Positions 16,251 to 26,182 are shown, numbered from the stretch's first letter. The stretch is DNA of 64,000 bases from CAWABB01 sp963780165 (GCA_963780165.1 CAWABB010000001.1:1426001-1490000); one strand, 5' to 3'. A program made the numbers and translations. Notes: generated by a model not told the origin, from the sequence alone.

Positions 16251-17651
16251 CTAGACCATCACCAACCCCGCGACCACAAACAGGATTCCCGCGATGGATG
16301 CGGAGATCAACGCGTAGGGCAGCTGCGTCTCCACGTGTTCAACGACACCGGTCTCCGCGGCGATGGCCGTGATGACGGAGGTGTCAGAGAACGGAGATGT
16401 GTTGTCCCCGAACACGCCGCCCGAAATGCATGCCGCAAACATCAGCGGCAGCGGGATATTCATGGCCTGAGCGACGGGAACGGCGAGCGGAACCATGATG
16501 CTGAACGTCCCGTACGACGTGCCGGTGGCGAATGAGATCAGGCAGCTCACAAAGAAGAAGATCAGAGGCATCATGAATGTCGGAACGTTGCCCGATGCCA
16601 GCCCCGCGATGTAATGGCCGGTCCCCATCTCTTTGCAGAGGCTGCCCAGCGTGAGCGCCAGCGCGAGGAGGATTCCCACTTCCATAAAGTCCCCGATCCC
16701 CCCATAGACCGATTTCTCGATCGGGGGACGCTCCGACTTCGGCCTGAATTGCACCATCACGGCCAGGACCAGTATCGCGGCCAGCACAGCATAGAAGACC
16801 GCGGCCGTACCGTCGCCCTTGAGCATTGAACCGCCTCCCGTCACGGCCAGGGCGATCAGCATGGTGGCGACAAGCACGAGTACGGGAACAATGACCAGCA
16901 GGCTGGTGACAGGCGACGCGTGAGCGGGGGTGAAGGACGAGCCGCTCCCTGTGGCCGACTGTCCCTCGACGACTGACAGGTGCCCCCCGACCCTCGTGTA
17001 CTTCTTCATCGGCCCGAGATTCCAGTCGAATACCATCGTAAGAACAATGACGATCAGGCTGATGATACAGTAGAAGTTCATCGGCATGGCGCTCACAACC
17101 ACGCCAAACGGGTCCGCGACCTCCTGGCCGGCCAGCAGCGTCATATAGAACGCGCCCCAGCTGTTGAACACGATGGTCGCCACCCAGTTGATGCTGATGC
17201 TGTGCAGGAAGTAGGCGAGCTTGGCGCGCGGAACGCCGATCTTGTCGTAGAGACTCCCGACGGTTGTTCCGTTGACCATGATGTTGGAGTAGTTCTCCAG
17301 AATCATCAGGAGGCCGATGGCCCAGGTGAGAAGGAACACAGGCCGCTTCGTGCGGATGTTCAGCGACTCCAGCAGGGCGATCATCCCCTTGAACCCCCCC
17401 GACGCTTCCATCAGCTTGATCAAGCCGCCGACCAGGACTCCAAACAGGATCAGCTGCAGGTTCCCACGGTCGCCGCTCACCTTGATCACCCGCTCGAGGT
17501 AATCCACGACGAACGCCCACTTCGACGCCGCCAGCAGGAACGCTGCCGCCAGGCCTCCGACAATCAGCGCGGGTATGATCTTCTTCTTCCAGAGGGCGAG
17601 CGCCAGCGCAAGCACCGGGGGGAGGATGCTGAGGAGGCCGAGATGGGTCAT
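16251..17651 (-). CDS. NhaC-family Na+/H+ antiporter-type transporter
   Basis: About 466 residues and roughly 11-12 hydrophobic helices. It starts MTHLGLLSILPPVLALALAL and contains NhaC/ion-transporter superfamily blocks: MILENYSNIMVNGTTVGSLYDKIGVPRAK, the late FATGTSYGTFSIMVP and GGVFGDNTSPFSDTSV. The GxxSYGT and GDNxSPxSDT motifs are characteristic of NhaC-type antiporters, some of which instead exchange lactate/malate or amino acids with Na+. The start at 17651 begins the first helix; the longer frame to 17741 adds a hydrophilic tail. It is divergent from the M3 peptidase gene across a 227-base gap. Confidence 0.85.
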   Translation of the reverse strand: MTHLGLLSILPPVLALALALWKKKIIPALIVGGLAAAFLLAASKWAFVVDYLERVIKVSGDRGNLQLILFGVLVGGLIKLMEASGGFKGMIALLESLNIRTKRPVFLLTWAIGLLMILENYSNIMVNGTTVGSLYDKIGVPRAKLAYFLHSISINWVATIVFNSWGAFYMTLLAGQEVADPFGVVVSAMPMNFYCIISLIVIVLTMVFDWNLGPMKKYTRVGGHLSVVEGQSATGSGSSFTPAHASPVTSLLVIVPVLVLVATMLIALAVTGGGSMLKGDGTAAVFYAVLAAILVLAVMVQFRPKSERPPIEKSVYGGIGDFMEVGILLALALTLGSLCKEMGTGHYIAGLASGNVPTFMMPLIFFFVSCLISFATGTSYGTFSIMVPLAVPVAQAMNIPLPLMFAACISGGVFGDNTSPFSDTSVITAIAAETGVVEHVETQLPYALISASIAGILFVVAGLVMV

Positions 17652-17878
17652 GGGTCCAGGCTCGTCGTATCGTGGCTCAGATGGATTTGAAATGTCACAA
17701 TGTAATCGTCCCCGCGACCAATCGCCACCCCCGGAGGGCATTCACCTGAGAATGAAGCTTTCTGGCATCTTCAGTGAGGCGATTGATTTTCCTGAGTTCC
17801 ATAGGTAGCTTTCAGCTTCTGAAAGGATCCGCCAGAGTTCTTCACGCTTCCCGCCAACTTCAGACAGAGGATGTTCCA

Positions 17879-19978
17879 ATGGACCGCCTCATCACAGCAA
17901 TCCTCGCCATGACCACACTCGTCATATCCGGATGCACGTCGCCAAAGAACCCCCTGCTCGAGACCTGGAACACGCCGTTCGGGGTGCCACCCTTCTCCGA
18001 GATCGCAACCTCACACTACGTCCCCGCGTTCGACGAGGGCATGAAACTCCATCGCGAGGAGATTCAAAAGATTGCCGACAACCAGGACCCGGCTACATTC
18101 GAGAACACCATCGAAACCCTTGATCGGAGCGGGAGCACGCTGACGCGCGTCAGCAACCTCTTCTTCGCGATGAACTCGTCCATGACAAATGACGGCATGC
18201 AGGCGGTCGCCAGGGAGCTTGCCCCCGTGCTGTCCAAACACAGAGATGAGATACTCCTGAACGACAGACTCTTCCAGCGTGTCAGGGCGGTTTACGATGC
18301 GCGAGACGGGCTGTCCCTCACCGACGAGCAGAGGATGCTCCTGACGAAGACCTACCGCCGGTTCGCACGGGGCGGCGCGCTCCTCGACGCGGCGAAGAAA
18401 GAGCAGCTCAAGACAATGAATGAGGAGCTGTCGCTCCTGCAGGTGAAGTTCGGAGAGCACACGCTGGCGGAGAACAACTCCTTTGAGCTGGTGATCGACA
18501 ACACGGCCGACCTGGCCGGCCTGCCCGATGGCGTGATTGCCGCTGCAGCCGAAACGGCACATGACCGCAAGCATCCGGGGACGTGGGTGTTCACGCTCCA
18601 CAAGCCGAGCATGATCCCCTTCCTGCAGTACGCCGACAACCGTGCACTGCGGGAGAAGATCTACACCGGCTACATCAATCGCGGGAACCACAACGACACC
18701 CTCGACAACAAGGCGATCCTCTCCAGGATCGTCGTACTGCGCCAGCAGCGAGCCACGCTTCTCGGGTATGCCAACCACGCCGCCTACGTGCTGGACGAAA
18801 ACATGGCGAAGGAGCCGAAGAACGTCTACGCGCTGCTGCAGCAGCTCTGGACTCCTGCGCTGACCCGGTCAAAAGCCGAAGCGTATGACATGCAGAAGAT
18901 CATCGACCGGGACAAGGGCAGTTTCAAGCTCGCCACGTGGGACTGGTGGTACTATGCGGAGAAGGTGAAGAAGGCGAAGTACGACCTGGATGAGACCATG
19001 CTCAGGCCGTACTTCGAGCTCAACCGCGTCCGTCAGGCCGTGTTCGACGTCGGGAGCAAGCTGTTCGGGATCCAGTTCGTCGAACGCACCGACCTTCCCA
19101 GGTATCACGAGGATGTCAAGGTGTTCGAGGTGAAGGAGTCCACCGGCGAGCACATCGGCATCCTCTATGTCGATTACTTCCCGCGCCCGAGCAAAGAGGG
19201 CGGCGCATGGATGGGGAACTTCCGTGACCAGTCGAAGCGGGACGGCACGAGGATTGCCCCTGTCATTTACAATGTCGGCAACTTCACGAAACCGACGGGT
19301 GACGCGCCATCACTGCTCAGTATGGACGAGGTGAATACGCTGTTCCATGAGTTCGGGCACGCGCTGCACGGGCTGCTGTCGGACTGCACCTACGAAACCG
19401 TCTCGGGGACAAACGTGCCGTCGGACTTCGTCGAGCTGTGCTCGCAAGTGATGGAAAACTGGGCCTTTGAGCCGGAGGTGCTGAAACAGTATGCGCGGCA
19501 CTACAGGACCGGCGAGGTGATTCCGGACGATCTCATCGAGAAGATCCGCCGCTCGGGGCAGTTCAACCAGGGGTTCGAGACCGGGGAGTACCTCGCCGCC
19601 TCGTTCCTCGATATGGATTGGCACACCGCGGTCCTGCCGGACACGATCGATGTGCTGGACTTTGAGGGCAAGTCAATGGCGACGATCGGGTTGATTCCGG
19701 AAATCGTGCCGCGGTATCGTAGCACCTACTTCAATCACATCTTCTCCGGAGGGTATGCCGCCGGCTACTACTCGTACATCTGGGCCGCGGTCCTGGATGC
19801 CGACGCCTTCCAGGCGTTCAAGGAAGCGGGCAACCTGTTTGATCCGGCGACAGCGAAGGCGTTCCGCGAGAACATACTCGCCCGCGGGGGGTCTGAGGAG
19901 GGAATGGCGCTGTACAAGAAGTTCCGTGGGAAGGAGCCGAGCATCGAGCCGCTGCTCGAGAAGCGCGGGCTCAAATGA
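17879..19978 (+). CDS. dcp: M3 family peptidyl-dipeptidase (Dcp), lipoprotein
   Basis: About 699 residues, normal for Dcp/oligopeptidase A. It cleaves dipeptides or short fragments from peptides using one zinc. FHEFGHALHG near residue 490 supplies the HExxH zinc ligands; SGTNVPSDFVELCSQVMENW holds the third ligand Glu. Late Dcp blocks GGYAAGYYSYIWA and FRENILARGGS are present. The N-terminus MDRLITAILAMTTLVISGC is a lipoprotein signal with a LVISGC lipobox, so the enzyme should be membrane-anchored in the envelope, unlike cytoplasmic E. coli Dcp. The start at 17879 has AGAGGA upstream. Its 3' end overlaps the convergent DUF3788 gene by 8 bases. Confidence 0.92.
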   Translation: MDRLITAILAMTTLVISGCTSPKNPLLETWNTPFGVPPFSEIATSHYVPAFDEGMKLHREEIQKIADNQDPATFENTIETLDRSGSTLTRVSNLFFAMNSSMTNDGMQAVARELAPVLSKHRDEILLNDRLFQRVRAVYDARDGLSLTDEQRMLLTKTYRRFARGGALLDAAKKEQLKTMNEELSLLQVKFGEHTLAENNSFELVIDNTADLAGLPDGVIAAAAETAHDRKHPGTWVFTLHKPSMIPFLQYADNRALREKIYTGYINRGNHNDTLDNKAILSRIVVLRQQRATLLGYANHAAYVLDENMAKEPKNVYALLQQLWTPALTRSKAEAYDMQKIIDRDKGSFKLATWDWWYYAEKVKKAKYDLDETMLRPYFELNRVRQAVFDVGSKLFGIQFVERTDLPRYHEDVKVFEVKESTGEHIGILYVDYFPRPSKEGGAWMGNFRDQSKRDGTRIAPVIYNVGNFTKPTGDAPSLLSMDEVNTLFHEFGHALHGLLSDCTYETVSGTNVPSDFVELCSQVMENWAFEPEVLKQYARHYRTGEVIPDDLIEKIRRSGQFNQGFETGEYLAASFLDMDWHTAVLPDTIDVLDFEGKSMATIGLIPEIVPRYRSTYFNHIFSGGYAAGYYSYIWAAVLDADAFQAFKEAGNLFDPATAKAFRENILARGGSEEGMALYKKFRGKEPSIEPLLEKRGLK

Positions 19979-20393
19979 GGCTGGTCTTTATCGCAATGAG
20001 TTGCTTCGCGTATTCGACATCCCGTCTGTTCTTGTAGAGGATTGTCAGGCCGCAGAGCTTGCCGTACCTCTTGCCGCTCTTGTATTGATTCTTCAGTTCA
20101 GCGGACAAAGAGCTGTCCGCTATCGCCTGTTCCGCTTTCTCGGTGAAGTAGAACGTAGTTCTGAAGGAACCCTCAACGATCGAAAGCCAGAAAATCGTCT
20201 TAGACTTCCGTGACACCTTGAGAAGCCAGCTCTTGCCGTCCTGGTAGTATCTCCACTGTTCGGCGAAGTCCGGATGGTCCCGATGAATCGCTTCGAACAA
20301 CAGGAGCCATAACGCCTTGGACTTGCCGATATGCGAGTAGATGATTTGTTCCGTGGGGAACTGATCCTTGTCCGTTAAGACGGGCTGTTCCAT
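19971..20393 (-). CDS. DUF3788 family protein
   Basis: 140 residues, cytoplasmic, no signal or membrane segment. Family-typical blocks are PTEQIIYSHIGKSKALWLLLFE near the start, WRYYQDGKSWLLKVSRKSKTIFWLSI in the middle and a Lys-rich end with GLTILYKNRRDVEYAKQL. Function is unknown; the DUF3788 fold is predicted to bind a small ligand. The start at 20393 has GGAGGCG five bases upstream. It is probably co-transcribed with the VOC gene 32 bases upstream. Confidence 0.75.
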   Translation of the reverse strand: MEQPVLTDKDQFPTEQIIYSHIGKSKALWLLLFEAIHRDHPDFAEQWRYYQDGKSWLLKVSRKSKTIFWLSIVEGSFRTTFYFTEKAEQAIADSSLSAELKNQYKSGKRYGKLCGLTILYKNRRDVEYAKQLIAIKTSLI

Positions 20394-20425
20394 GGTACGC
20401 CTCCAGACGGGCTGTGTGAGTGTCC

Positions 20426-20806
20426 CTACCTGCTTCGAGCCTTCCCGGAGAATTCAATCAATTCGACCGGTGCGCCATCGTCCACAATCATTGCGGCCCG
20501 CACGCCCGGCGAGGGCGAGCTGATTCCCCCAAGCGTCGTGTAGCCCTTGAGTGCCTCTTCAAGATTGTCCACCTCGAATGCAATATGAGGCACAGTCCGC
20601 ACCAGTTCATGAACCTGACAGTCAGGCTCAAACCGCATCCATTCGATGCCAAACGGACTTACATCGAATCCGCGGACAGAGAGTTTCAGGTGTTCAAGAT
20701 GCCGCTCGTCCGGATGGGCATCCGTTGTCGGAATCCCCATGTGGTGGTAGCGCCAGCCGTACTTTGAGATCGCAGCCGGCGGCTCATCGTCACGTCGCTT
20801 GATCAC
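20426..20806 (-). CDS. VOC (glyoxalase/dioxygenase-fold) family protein
   Basis: 126 residues with beta-alpha-beta-beta-beta modules. YHHMGIPTTD begins the first module with a potential metal-binding His; VRTVPHIAFEVDNLEEALKG begins the second, and PVELIEFSGK is the usual C-terminal metal-ligand Glu strand (PVELIE). It could be a lyase, dioxygenase or resistance-type binding protein; substrate cannot be predicted. The start codon is GTG at 20806 with a strong AGGAGGCG site five bases upstream. Confidence 0.75.
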   Translation of the reverse strand: MIKRRDDEPPAAISKYGWRYHHMGIPTTDAHPDERHLEHLKLSVRGFDVSPFGIEWMRFEPDCQVHELVRTVPHIAFEVDNLEEALKGYTTLGGISSPSPGVRAAMIVDDGAPVELIEFSGKARSR

Positions 20807-20944
20807 TTTGCGCCTCCTGACCCTGTTCTGTCGCTCGCATACCGTGACTCAGTCGACGGGCAACTTCCCCCGCCCCCCGGAGCGTCCCCGCCGGACATCT
20901 GCGGGGCCTTTACTCAATGCGCTCACCTGATCCGACTCATTGGC

Positions 20945-22369
20945 TCAGTTGGGAGGAATGTTCTTGTTGCTCCGGAAGAGATTCAACGGGTCCCATTTCC
21001 GCTTGATCTCGACAAGCCTGGCGTAGTTGGCGCCAAATGCGGCGTGCAACCTGTCACCCGCCTCCTCTTCAGTCAGGAAATTGATGTAGGTGCCACCGGT
21101 GGAGTAGCCGCGCAGCTCGCGCCAGGACGACCGGGCCCATTCGATGGACGCCTCATCGTCACGATCCGAGTCCCACGCGGCCGCAATATTGAGCACGAAG
21201 CGGGCGTCCCTGTTGCCCACGGCCGAGTGGGCGTCCGGCAACATGTTCAGTGCCCCGTCCAGCTGGAACAGCGCGATCATCGAGTGGGGTGAATCGATCC
21301 GATGCGCCTGCTTGATCACCTTTGGAACCATCTCCGGCGCAACTCCCGGAAGGTACTCCGACTTCCAGTAGTACCGGCGCCCGTCCGGCTGCGTTGCATC
21401 CAGAAGGCTTTGCTGGGAGACATACGTCCGTCGCTGAAGCACGTCCCCGACGGGAGAGCCAAACGCTTTAATGGACGCGACGAGTTTTTCTCCCTCTCTG
21501 AGCGCGCCCGTATAACAGACAATCACCAGCACGACCAGCTTCCCGTGCACGTCTTTCGGAAGCCACGGCGCCGGCGGCGCCGGCCTGATCGCGGCAACGC
21601 ACGTCATCTCGGGCGGGGCATTGCGGGCAACGTCGCGGAACATCTCCAGGACACGGTCAGCGTCTTCAACCCGCCATGCAACCGCGCCACCCACGATCTC
21701 CGGGCCAACCTCGAAAAGCGTATACTCGATATTCGTGACGACTCCGAAATTGCCTCCCCCTCCCCGGAGGCCCCAGAAGAGTTCGGGATGCTCATGCTCG
21801 CTCGCACGCACAACCCTGCCGTCCGCCGTGACGACCTCCATCGAGCGGACCGTGTCGCTTGTCCAGCCGAATCTCCGCGTCAGATACCCGAATCCACCCC
21901 CCGTGGTGAGTCCTGCGATCCCTGTCCGTGAGACAAACCCGAGGCATGCGGCAAGCCCGTGGAGCTGCGTTTCTCGATCGACATCTCCAAGGGTGCACCC
22001 TGTCTGCGCGATGGCGGTGTGCGCGTCCGTGTCCACCCAGACCCCCTTGCGGAGAGACATGTCCAGCATGAGGCCACCATCGCTGATAGCCAATCCGGAG
22101 ATATTGTGCCCGCCCCCCTTCACACAGAGGGCGATCCCGTGTTCCCGGGCGAAGTTCACTCCCGCGATCACATCTGCCGTGCCGAGGCACCGGATAATCA
22201 TGGCCGGCCGCCGGGTAATCATTCCGTTCCAGATGCTGGCGGATTGATCGAATCCCGCGTCACCCGCAAGCAGAAGCGGCCCCCGCAATCTCGACCTGAG
22301 GTCGTCAATCGCAGACTGTTCCAGCCTCGTCCCTCCTCCGTCGAGCGCCCTCACCGACACCGTGCTCAT
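20945..22369 (-). CDS. FAD-binding oxidoreductase, berberine-bridge/GOOX type
   Basis: About 474 residues. PCMH-type FAD domain: CVKGGGHNISGLA supplies the His for an 8-alpha-histidyl flavin link, and RTGIAGLTTGGGFGYLTRRFG follows. At the position where bicovalent members have a Cys (before VG.AGL..GGG) the sequence reads SRTG, so a single covalent link is expected. LFWGLRGGGGNFGVVT is the conserved mid-domain block and the BBE C-terminus ends WDPLNLFRSNKNIPPN. It oxidises an alcohol or sugar with O2 or another acceptor; substrate unknown. The ATG at 22369 has GGGAGGG six bases upstream; the ATG at 22375 touches that site and is less likely. Confidence 0.88.
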   Translation of the reverse strand: MSTVSVRALDGGGTRLEQSAIDDLRSRLRGPLLLAGDAGFDQSASIWNGMITRRPAMIIRCLGTADVIAGVNFAREHGIALCVKGGGHNISGLAISDGGLMLDMSLRKGVWVDTDAHTAIAQTGCTLGDVDRETQLHGLAACLGFVSRTGIAGLTTGGGFGYLTRRFGWTSDTVRSMEVVTADGRVVRASEHEHPELFWGLRGGGGNFGVVTNIEYTLFEVGPEIVGGAVAWRVEDADRVLEMFRDVARNAPPEMTCVAAIRPAPPAPWLPKDVHGKLVVLVIVCYTGALREGEKLVASIKAFGSPVGDVLQRRTYVSQQSLLDATQPDGRRYYWKSEYLPGVAPEMVPKVIKQAHRIDSPHSMIALFQLDGALNMLPDAHSAVGNRDARFVLNIAAAWDSDRDDEASIEWARSSWRELRGYSTGGTYINFLTEEEAGDRLHAAFGANYARLVEIKRKWDPLNLFRSNKNIPPN

Positions 22370-22375
22370 CCCCAT

Positions 22376-22754
22376 CCCTCCCTTTTGTGATCAGTCAGTG
22401 GTCCCGCATGCTTCATGTACACCTCAATGTCTTTGACCGGTGGATCGGTACCTTGCCGTCGATTGCGCGCGAAAGGGCACACCGGTGCGCGAGCATGCAA
22501 GGCCTGTGGAGTAAAAGGGAAAGCTTGGATTGCTGAGGAGAGGAGAGCGATGGAATGGATATCCAGGACGATGACGAGATAGACCGCGGTCCGCCGCAAT
22601 TCCCCTGCACATGATCTCAGCCCGGATGTGGGTACGACAAAGAACAGTTCAGCCCAACAGGTGATTGAACCTTAATACCAAAATCACCGACGAGAGTCAA
22701 GAACCGAGGTCCCGTTCATACCGCAGTGACTCGATCGGGTCCGTGCGGACGCGC
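22376..22754. other. Non-coding gap, nothing recognised
   Basis: About 380 bases between the start of the FAD oxidoreductase and the stop of the thymidylate-synthase-like gene. Open frames here are short, overlap one another in several frames and look like chance GC-rich frames. A GC-rich symmetric patch lies near 22465-22495. It probably holds the promoter of the FAD oxidoreductase, but no convincing hexamers are visible. Confidence 0.5.
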
Positions 22755-23594
22755 TCAGCGCGCCATCGCCCGCGCTTTCTCCAGGATGCCCGGCCGCGCG
22801 GTCTCCATCATCTCCCGGAAGTCTTCGTATCTCAACGTCCGCTGCTCGAACGTCCTCTTTCCGAGCGCGCCCAGGAAACGCCGCTCGAACTCTCCGAAAT
22901 ACGATCCGTAGATATGGTAGCTGTCCGCAAGATGGCAGTATCTCCCCACCATGACCTGCCGTCCTATCTTCGAAGAAACATTCTCCGCAATCTGCTTCTG
23001 AAGCTGAACAAGCGCGAAGATGTTCATGAAGGCCGCCTTGTATGCGTCGTTCGAGCGGAAGCGGACGTTCATGCTGAGAACCGGGACGCCCTCCTCCTCG
23101 ATGATCCGACACCAGATGCTCTGCAGGCATGGAGGATCGTAACAGTCGTTGTCCTCCCACACCTTCCACGTTATCGACTGCGCCCGGCGGGTATGGGGAG
23201 CATCCGCGAGCTTCTTGACCATCGTGTCAATCTGGTCCACCGACGCAATGGTGGGCGATCGGTACCTGAACAGCCGCTCGTGATAGGTGTACTCCCACCG
23301 CGTATCCGACGGATCGTCCGCCTTACGCACCAGGTGGTCCTTGATGCCCTCACACACTTCCATCGTGTATTCCTGAAGGTCCTCCGGGCCCCCCGGGAAA
23401 TCCTTGTGAATCATCGGTTCCTTCATCGGATCCAGGATTGTGATGACCATGGTCGCGTCAATGCTCGGCGGATCGTCGGGCTTGTCGTACTGCGTCTTGA
23501 TCCGACACCCGTTCTTGTGCAACGCAATCAGCGAGTCTTCCCAGGCCCTGGAAATGCAGTCGCCTTCGACATGGAGAACCGGAATCCCTTGCAT
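22755..23594 (-). CDS. Thymidylate synthase superfamily protein, archaeal-type
   Basis: About 279 residues. YTYHERLFRY and DQIDTMVKKLADAPHTRRAQSITW match the archaeal/methanogen thymidylate synthase layout. DPPCLQSIWCRI carries the catalytic Cys (near residue 156), and MNVRFRSNDAYKAAFMNIFAL matches the RSxD phosphate/dUMP-binding block. The classical bacterial ThyA form (PPCHxxFQ, QRSxDxxLGxPFN) is not present. It could make dTMP from dUMP or hydroxymethylate dCMP. The ATG at 23594 has GGGAG ten bases upstream; the longer frame to 23771 overlaps the GH2 gene and is not needed. It follows GH2 by 58 bases, probably only by position. Confidence 0.7.
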   Translation of the reverse strand: MQGIPVLHVEGDCISRAWEDSLIALHKNGCRIKTQYDKPDDPPSIDATMVITILDPMKEPMIHKDFPGGPEDLQEYTMEVCEGIKDHLVRKADDPSDTRWEYTYHERLFRYRSPTIASVDQIDTMVKKLADAPHTRRAQSITWKVWEDNDCYDPPCLQSIWCRIIEEEGVPVLSMNVRFRSNDAYKAAFMNIFALVQLQKQIAENVSSKIGRQVMVGRYCHLADSYHIYGSYFGEFERRFLGALGKRTFEQRTLRYEDFREMMETARPGILEKARAMAR

Positions 23595-23652
23595 AGAGCA
23601 TTGCTCCCGAAAAGACTGTGATGGAAAGAAGCCGTCGTACCCGCCCGCGCCG

Positions 23653-26097
23653 CTATTCGGCGGACCGGGACACGATCTCGACGGACGCCTCCTGCAGACC
23701 CACGGACCGGGCCCGCACGGTAATGTTTCCCGCCGCTTCGCTGGACTGGATAACCGCCAGGCACAGACCATTGAAGGCTTTACGAGAGGAGGCTACAAAT
23801 GGCTCGTGACTGGTCTGGAGTCCGTTGTCCACGCCGATGACCCTGCCCTCTCCCGCTAACTCGAACGTCACGAGATTGTCCGCGTACGGAACGACGGTCC
23901 CCGCCTCGTCCAGAACCTTCACCGTGATGAACGCGAGATCCCTCCCGTCGGCCACGATCGCGGTTCTGTCCGCCTCCAGCAGTAGCTTCGCCGGCGCGCC
24001 GGCGGTTTTCACCTCCCGCACCAGCGGCTCCTTCCCGGCCCTGTGCCCGACGGCCTTCAGCGCCCCTGCCGCGAACGGCACTTTCCACGCGAGATGAAGA
24101 TCGTCCCCGGCCTTCGCCTTCGTCCCGTACGATGTTCCATTCAGAAAGAGCTCGACGCTGTCGCAGTTCGCGTACGCCCACACATCGACCGTGTCGCCCG
24201 CATTCCAGTTCCAGTGAGGCAGCAGGTGCAGTACGGGCGTGTCCGTCCACTCGCTTTGATACATGTAATAGGAGTCTTTCGGGAATCCGGCAAGATCCAC
24301 GATCCCGAAGTACGAGCTCCGCGCGGGCCAGGGGTACGGGGTGGGCTCGCCCAGGTAATCGAAGCCTGTCCAGATGAACATCCCCGACAGGAACGCGTGC
24401 TTCTTCACGACCTTCCACGTCTCCTCGTGTGTGGAGCCCCAGGGTGCGCTGCAGTTGTCGTATGACGAACAGGTGAGGTCCTGATTGCCATCGCTAAACG
24501 GCCTGTCCCAGGACGTCGGCCACCTGCGAACGCTGTCCGCCGGCATGTCGTACTTCCCTCGTGAGGCGAGCGCGGAGGTCGTTTCGCTGCCGATGAACAG
24601 CTTGCCCGGAAATCGCTGCGGGAACCCCTCGAACTTCTCGTGCGCGTAGTTGTACCCGATCAGGTCCAGAGCCCCGGATCTGATCACAGGGTTCACCGTT
24701 TCCTGGTTATTGCACGCCGACGTGATGGGACGCGTCGGGTCGATCCGCCTGATGACGGCCGCAAGCTCCCGTGCGATGACAGCTCCGCTGCTATCCTTCG
24801 GATCCCACTGCTCCATGACCTCGTTCCCGATGCTCCAGATGAACACGCTCGGATGATTGCGGTCCCGATAGACCATATCCTCAAGGTCCCGAACGTGCCA
24901 CGCATCCCAGTCCTGCGAATAGTCGAACTCGGTCTTGGACTTCTTCCACATGTCGAACGCCTCATCCATCACGACGAAGCCCATCCTGTCGCAGAGGTCC
25001 AGAAGCTCGGGCGCCGGTGGGTTGTGCGACGTGCGGATAGCGTTCACCCCCATCGCCTTCAGGATTTCCAGCTGGCGTTCGAGCGCCCGGCGGTTGACCG
25101 CAGCCCCGAGGCAGCCGAGGTCGTGGTGATTGCACACGCCCTTGATCTTGACCTGCCGCCCGTTGAGGACGAACCCGGTGTCGCTGTCGAAGCGGAACGT
25201 CCGGATGCCAAACGTGGTGGTCTGCTCGTCGAACATCTGCCCCTCGTGCTCGACACTCGTGATCGCCCGCATCAGGCGGGGGTGCTCGATGCTCCAGAGG
25301 TCGGGGTTCCTGATAATGAAGGTCTGGGCGATATCGCAGACCGAATCTCCTCGCGCCTCGCAGTTCACCTCTGCCCGGGCAACCGTCTCTCCAGCCTCGT
25401 TCTCCAGAGCGGTGATGACCCTGAGAGGACGGTCCTGAGGGAATCGATTGCGGACCCTGGTGCTGACCGAAACCGTAGCGGATTCCGTTGAGACGTCAGA
25501 CGTCGTGATGGACGTTCCCCGGTGATCCACATGGAGCTTTTCCGTCCGCACCAGCCACACATTTCTGTAGATGCCCGAACCGGAGTACCATCGGGAATTG
25601 GGCTGCCGGGAGTTGTCGACCTTCACCGCGAGGCTGTTGGGCTCAGAGCCGTATTTCAGAAACGGGGTCAGCTCGTACCTGAAAGAGCTATACCCGTATG
25701 GCCGCTTCCCCAGGTAGTGGCCGTTGATCCAGACCTCGCTGTTCCTGTAGACTCCATCGAATTCAATGAAGACCAGCTTGCCTGAATCTGAGGCAGGCAT
25801 GGTAAACGATTTCCGATACCACCCGATCCCGCCGGGCAGAGCACCCCCGTTGTGACCGGCAGGATTGCTGGCGCTGAACTCGCCCTCGATGCTCCAATCG
25901 TGCGGGAGGCGAAGCCTCCGCCAACCGGAATCGTCCAGGGCAGGGTCCTGGCCGTTCGAGACGTCTCCCAGGTGAAACTTCCAGTTCTTTCCGAAGTCTT
26001 CCGCTGTGCGGATGTCTGACGGGGGGACAGAGCATGCGATCATCAGAAGCGCCATCGGTGTCAGCAGGAGGACGAAAGCCACAAGGGCCTGTTTCAC
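23653..26097 (-). CDS. Glycoside hydrolase family 2 beta-galactosidase-type lipoprotein
   Basis: 814 residues. Lipoprotein signal with MIACS lipobox (Cys22). The GH2 N-terminal jelly roll has WRRLRLPHDWSIEG and GIGWYRKSF, then an Ig-like domain, then the TIM barrel with RTSHNPPAPELLDLCDRMGF and the acid/base Glu in FIWSIGNEV. LFIGSETTSA supplies the nucleophile Glu. The C-terminus has a DUF4982-like and an Ig-like domain (LLEADRTAIVADGRDLAFITV). It should remove beta-galactosyl or related sugars at the cell envelope. The start codon is GTG at 26097 with AAGGA upstream. No SusCD or regulator is adjacent, so this is not a classical polysaccharide locus. Confidence 0.9.
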   Translation of the reverse strand: MKQALVAFVLLLTPMALLMIACSVPPSDIRTAEDFGKNWKFHLGDVSNGQDPALDDSGWRRLRLPHDWSIEGEFSASNPAGHNGGALPGGIGWYRKSFTMPASDSGKLVFIEFDGVYRNSEVWINGHYLGKRPYGYSSFRYELTPFLKYGSEPNSLAVKVDNSRQPNSRWYSGSGIYRNVWLVRTEKLHVDHRGTSITTSDVSTESATVSVSTRVRNRFPQDRPLRVITALENEAGETVARAEVNCEARGDSVCDIAQTFIIRNPDLWSIEHPRLMRAITSVEHEGQMFDEQTTTFGIRTFRFDSDTGFVLNGRQVKIKGVCNHHDLGCLGAAVNRRALERQLEILKAMGVNAIRTSHNPPAPELLDLCDRMGFVVMDEAFDMWKKSKTEFDYSQDWDAWHVRDLEDMVYRDRNHPSVFIWSIGNEVMEQWDPKDSSGAVIARELAAVIRRIDPTRPITSACNNQETVNPVIRSGALDLIGYNYAHEKFEGFPQRFPGKLFIGSETTSALASRGKYDMPADSVRRWPTSWDRPFSDGNQDLTCSSYDNCSAPWGSTHEETWKVVKKHAFLSGMFIWTGFDYLGEPTPYPWPARSSYFGIVDLAGFPKDSYYMYQSEWTDTPVLHLLPHWNWNAGDTVDVWAYANCDSVELFLNGTSYGTKAKAGDDLHLAWKVPFAAGALKAVGHRAGKEPLVREVKTAGAPAKLLLEADRTAIVADGRDLAFITVKVLDEAGTVVPYADNLVTFELAGEGRVIGVDNGLQTSHEPFVASSRKAFNGLCLAVIQSSEAAGNITVRARSVGLQEASVEIVSRSAE

Positions 26098-26182
26098 TGT
26101 GCGATTTCCTTCCTTGCGTACGGGTACCCCGCTCCACCGCCTGTTGGATGATGGACTCGAAGCAGGGAGGCGTGGCAGGACA

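Noticed and set aside
22441..22500. GC-rich near-palindrome considered as another repeat copy or operator
   Set aside because: It lacks both invariant blocks of the 84-bp repeat and has no clear symmetric operator length.
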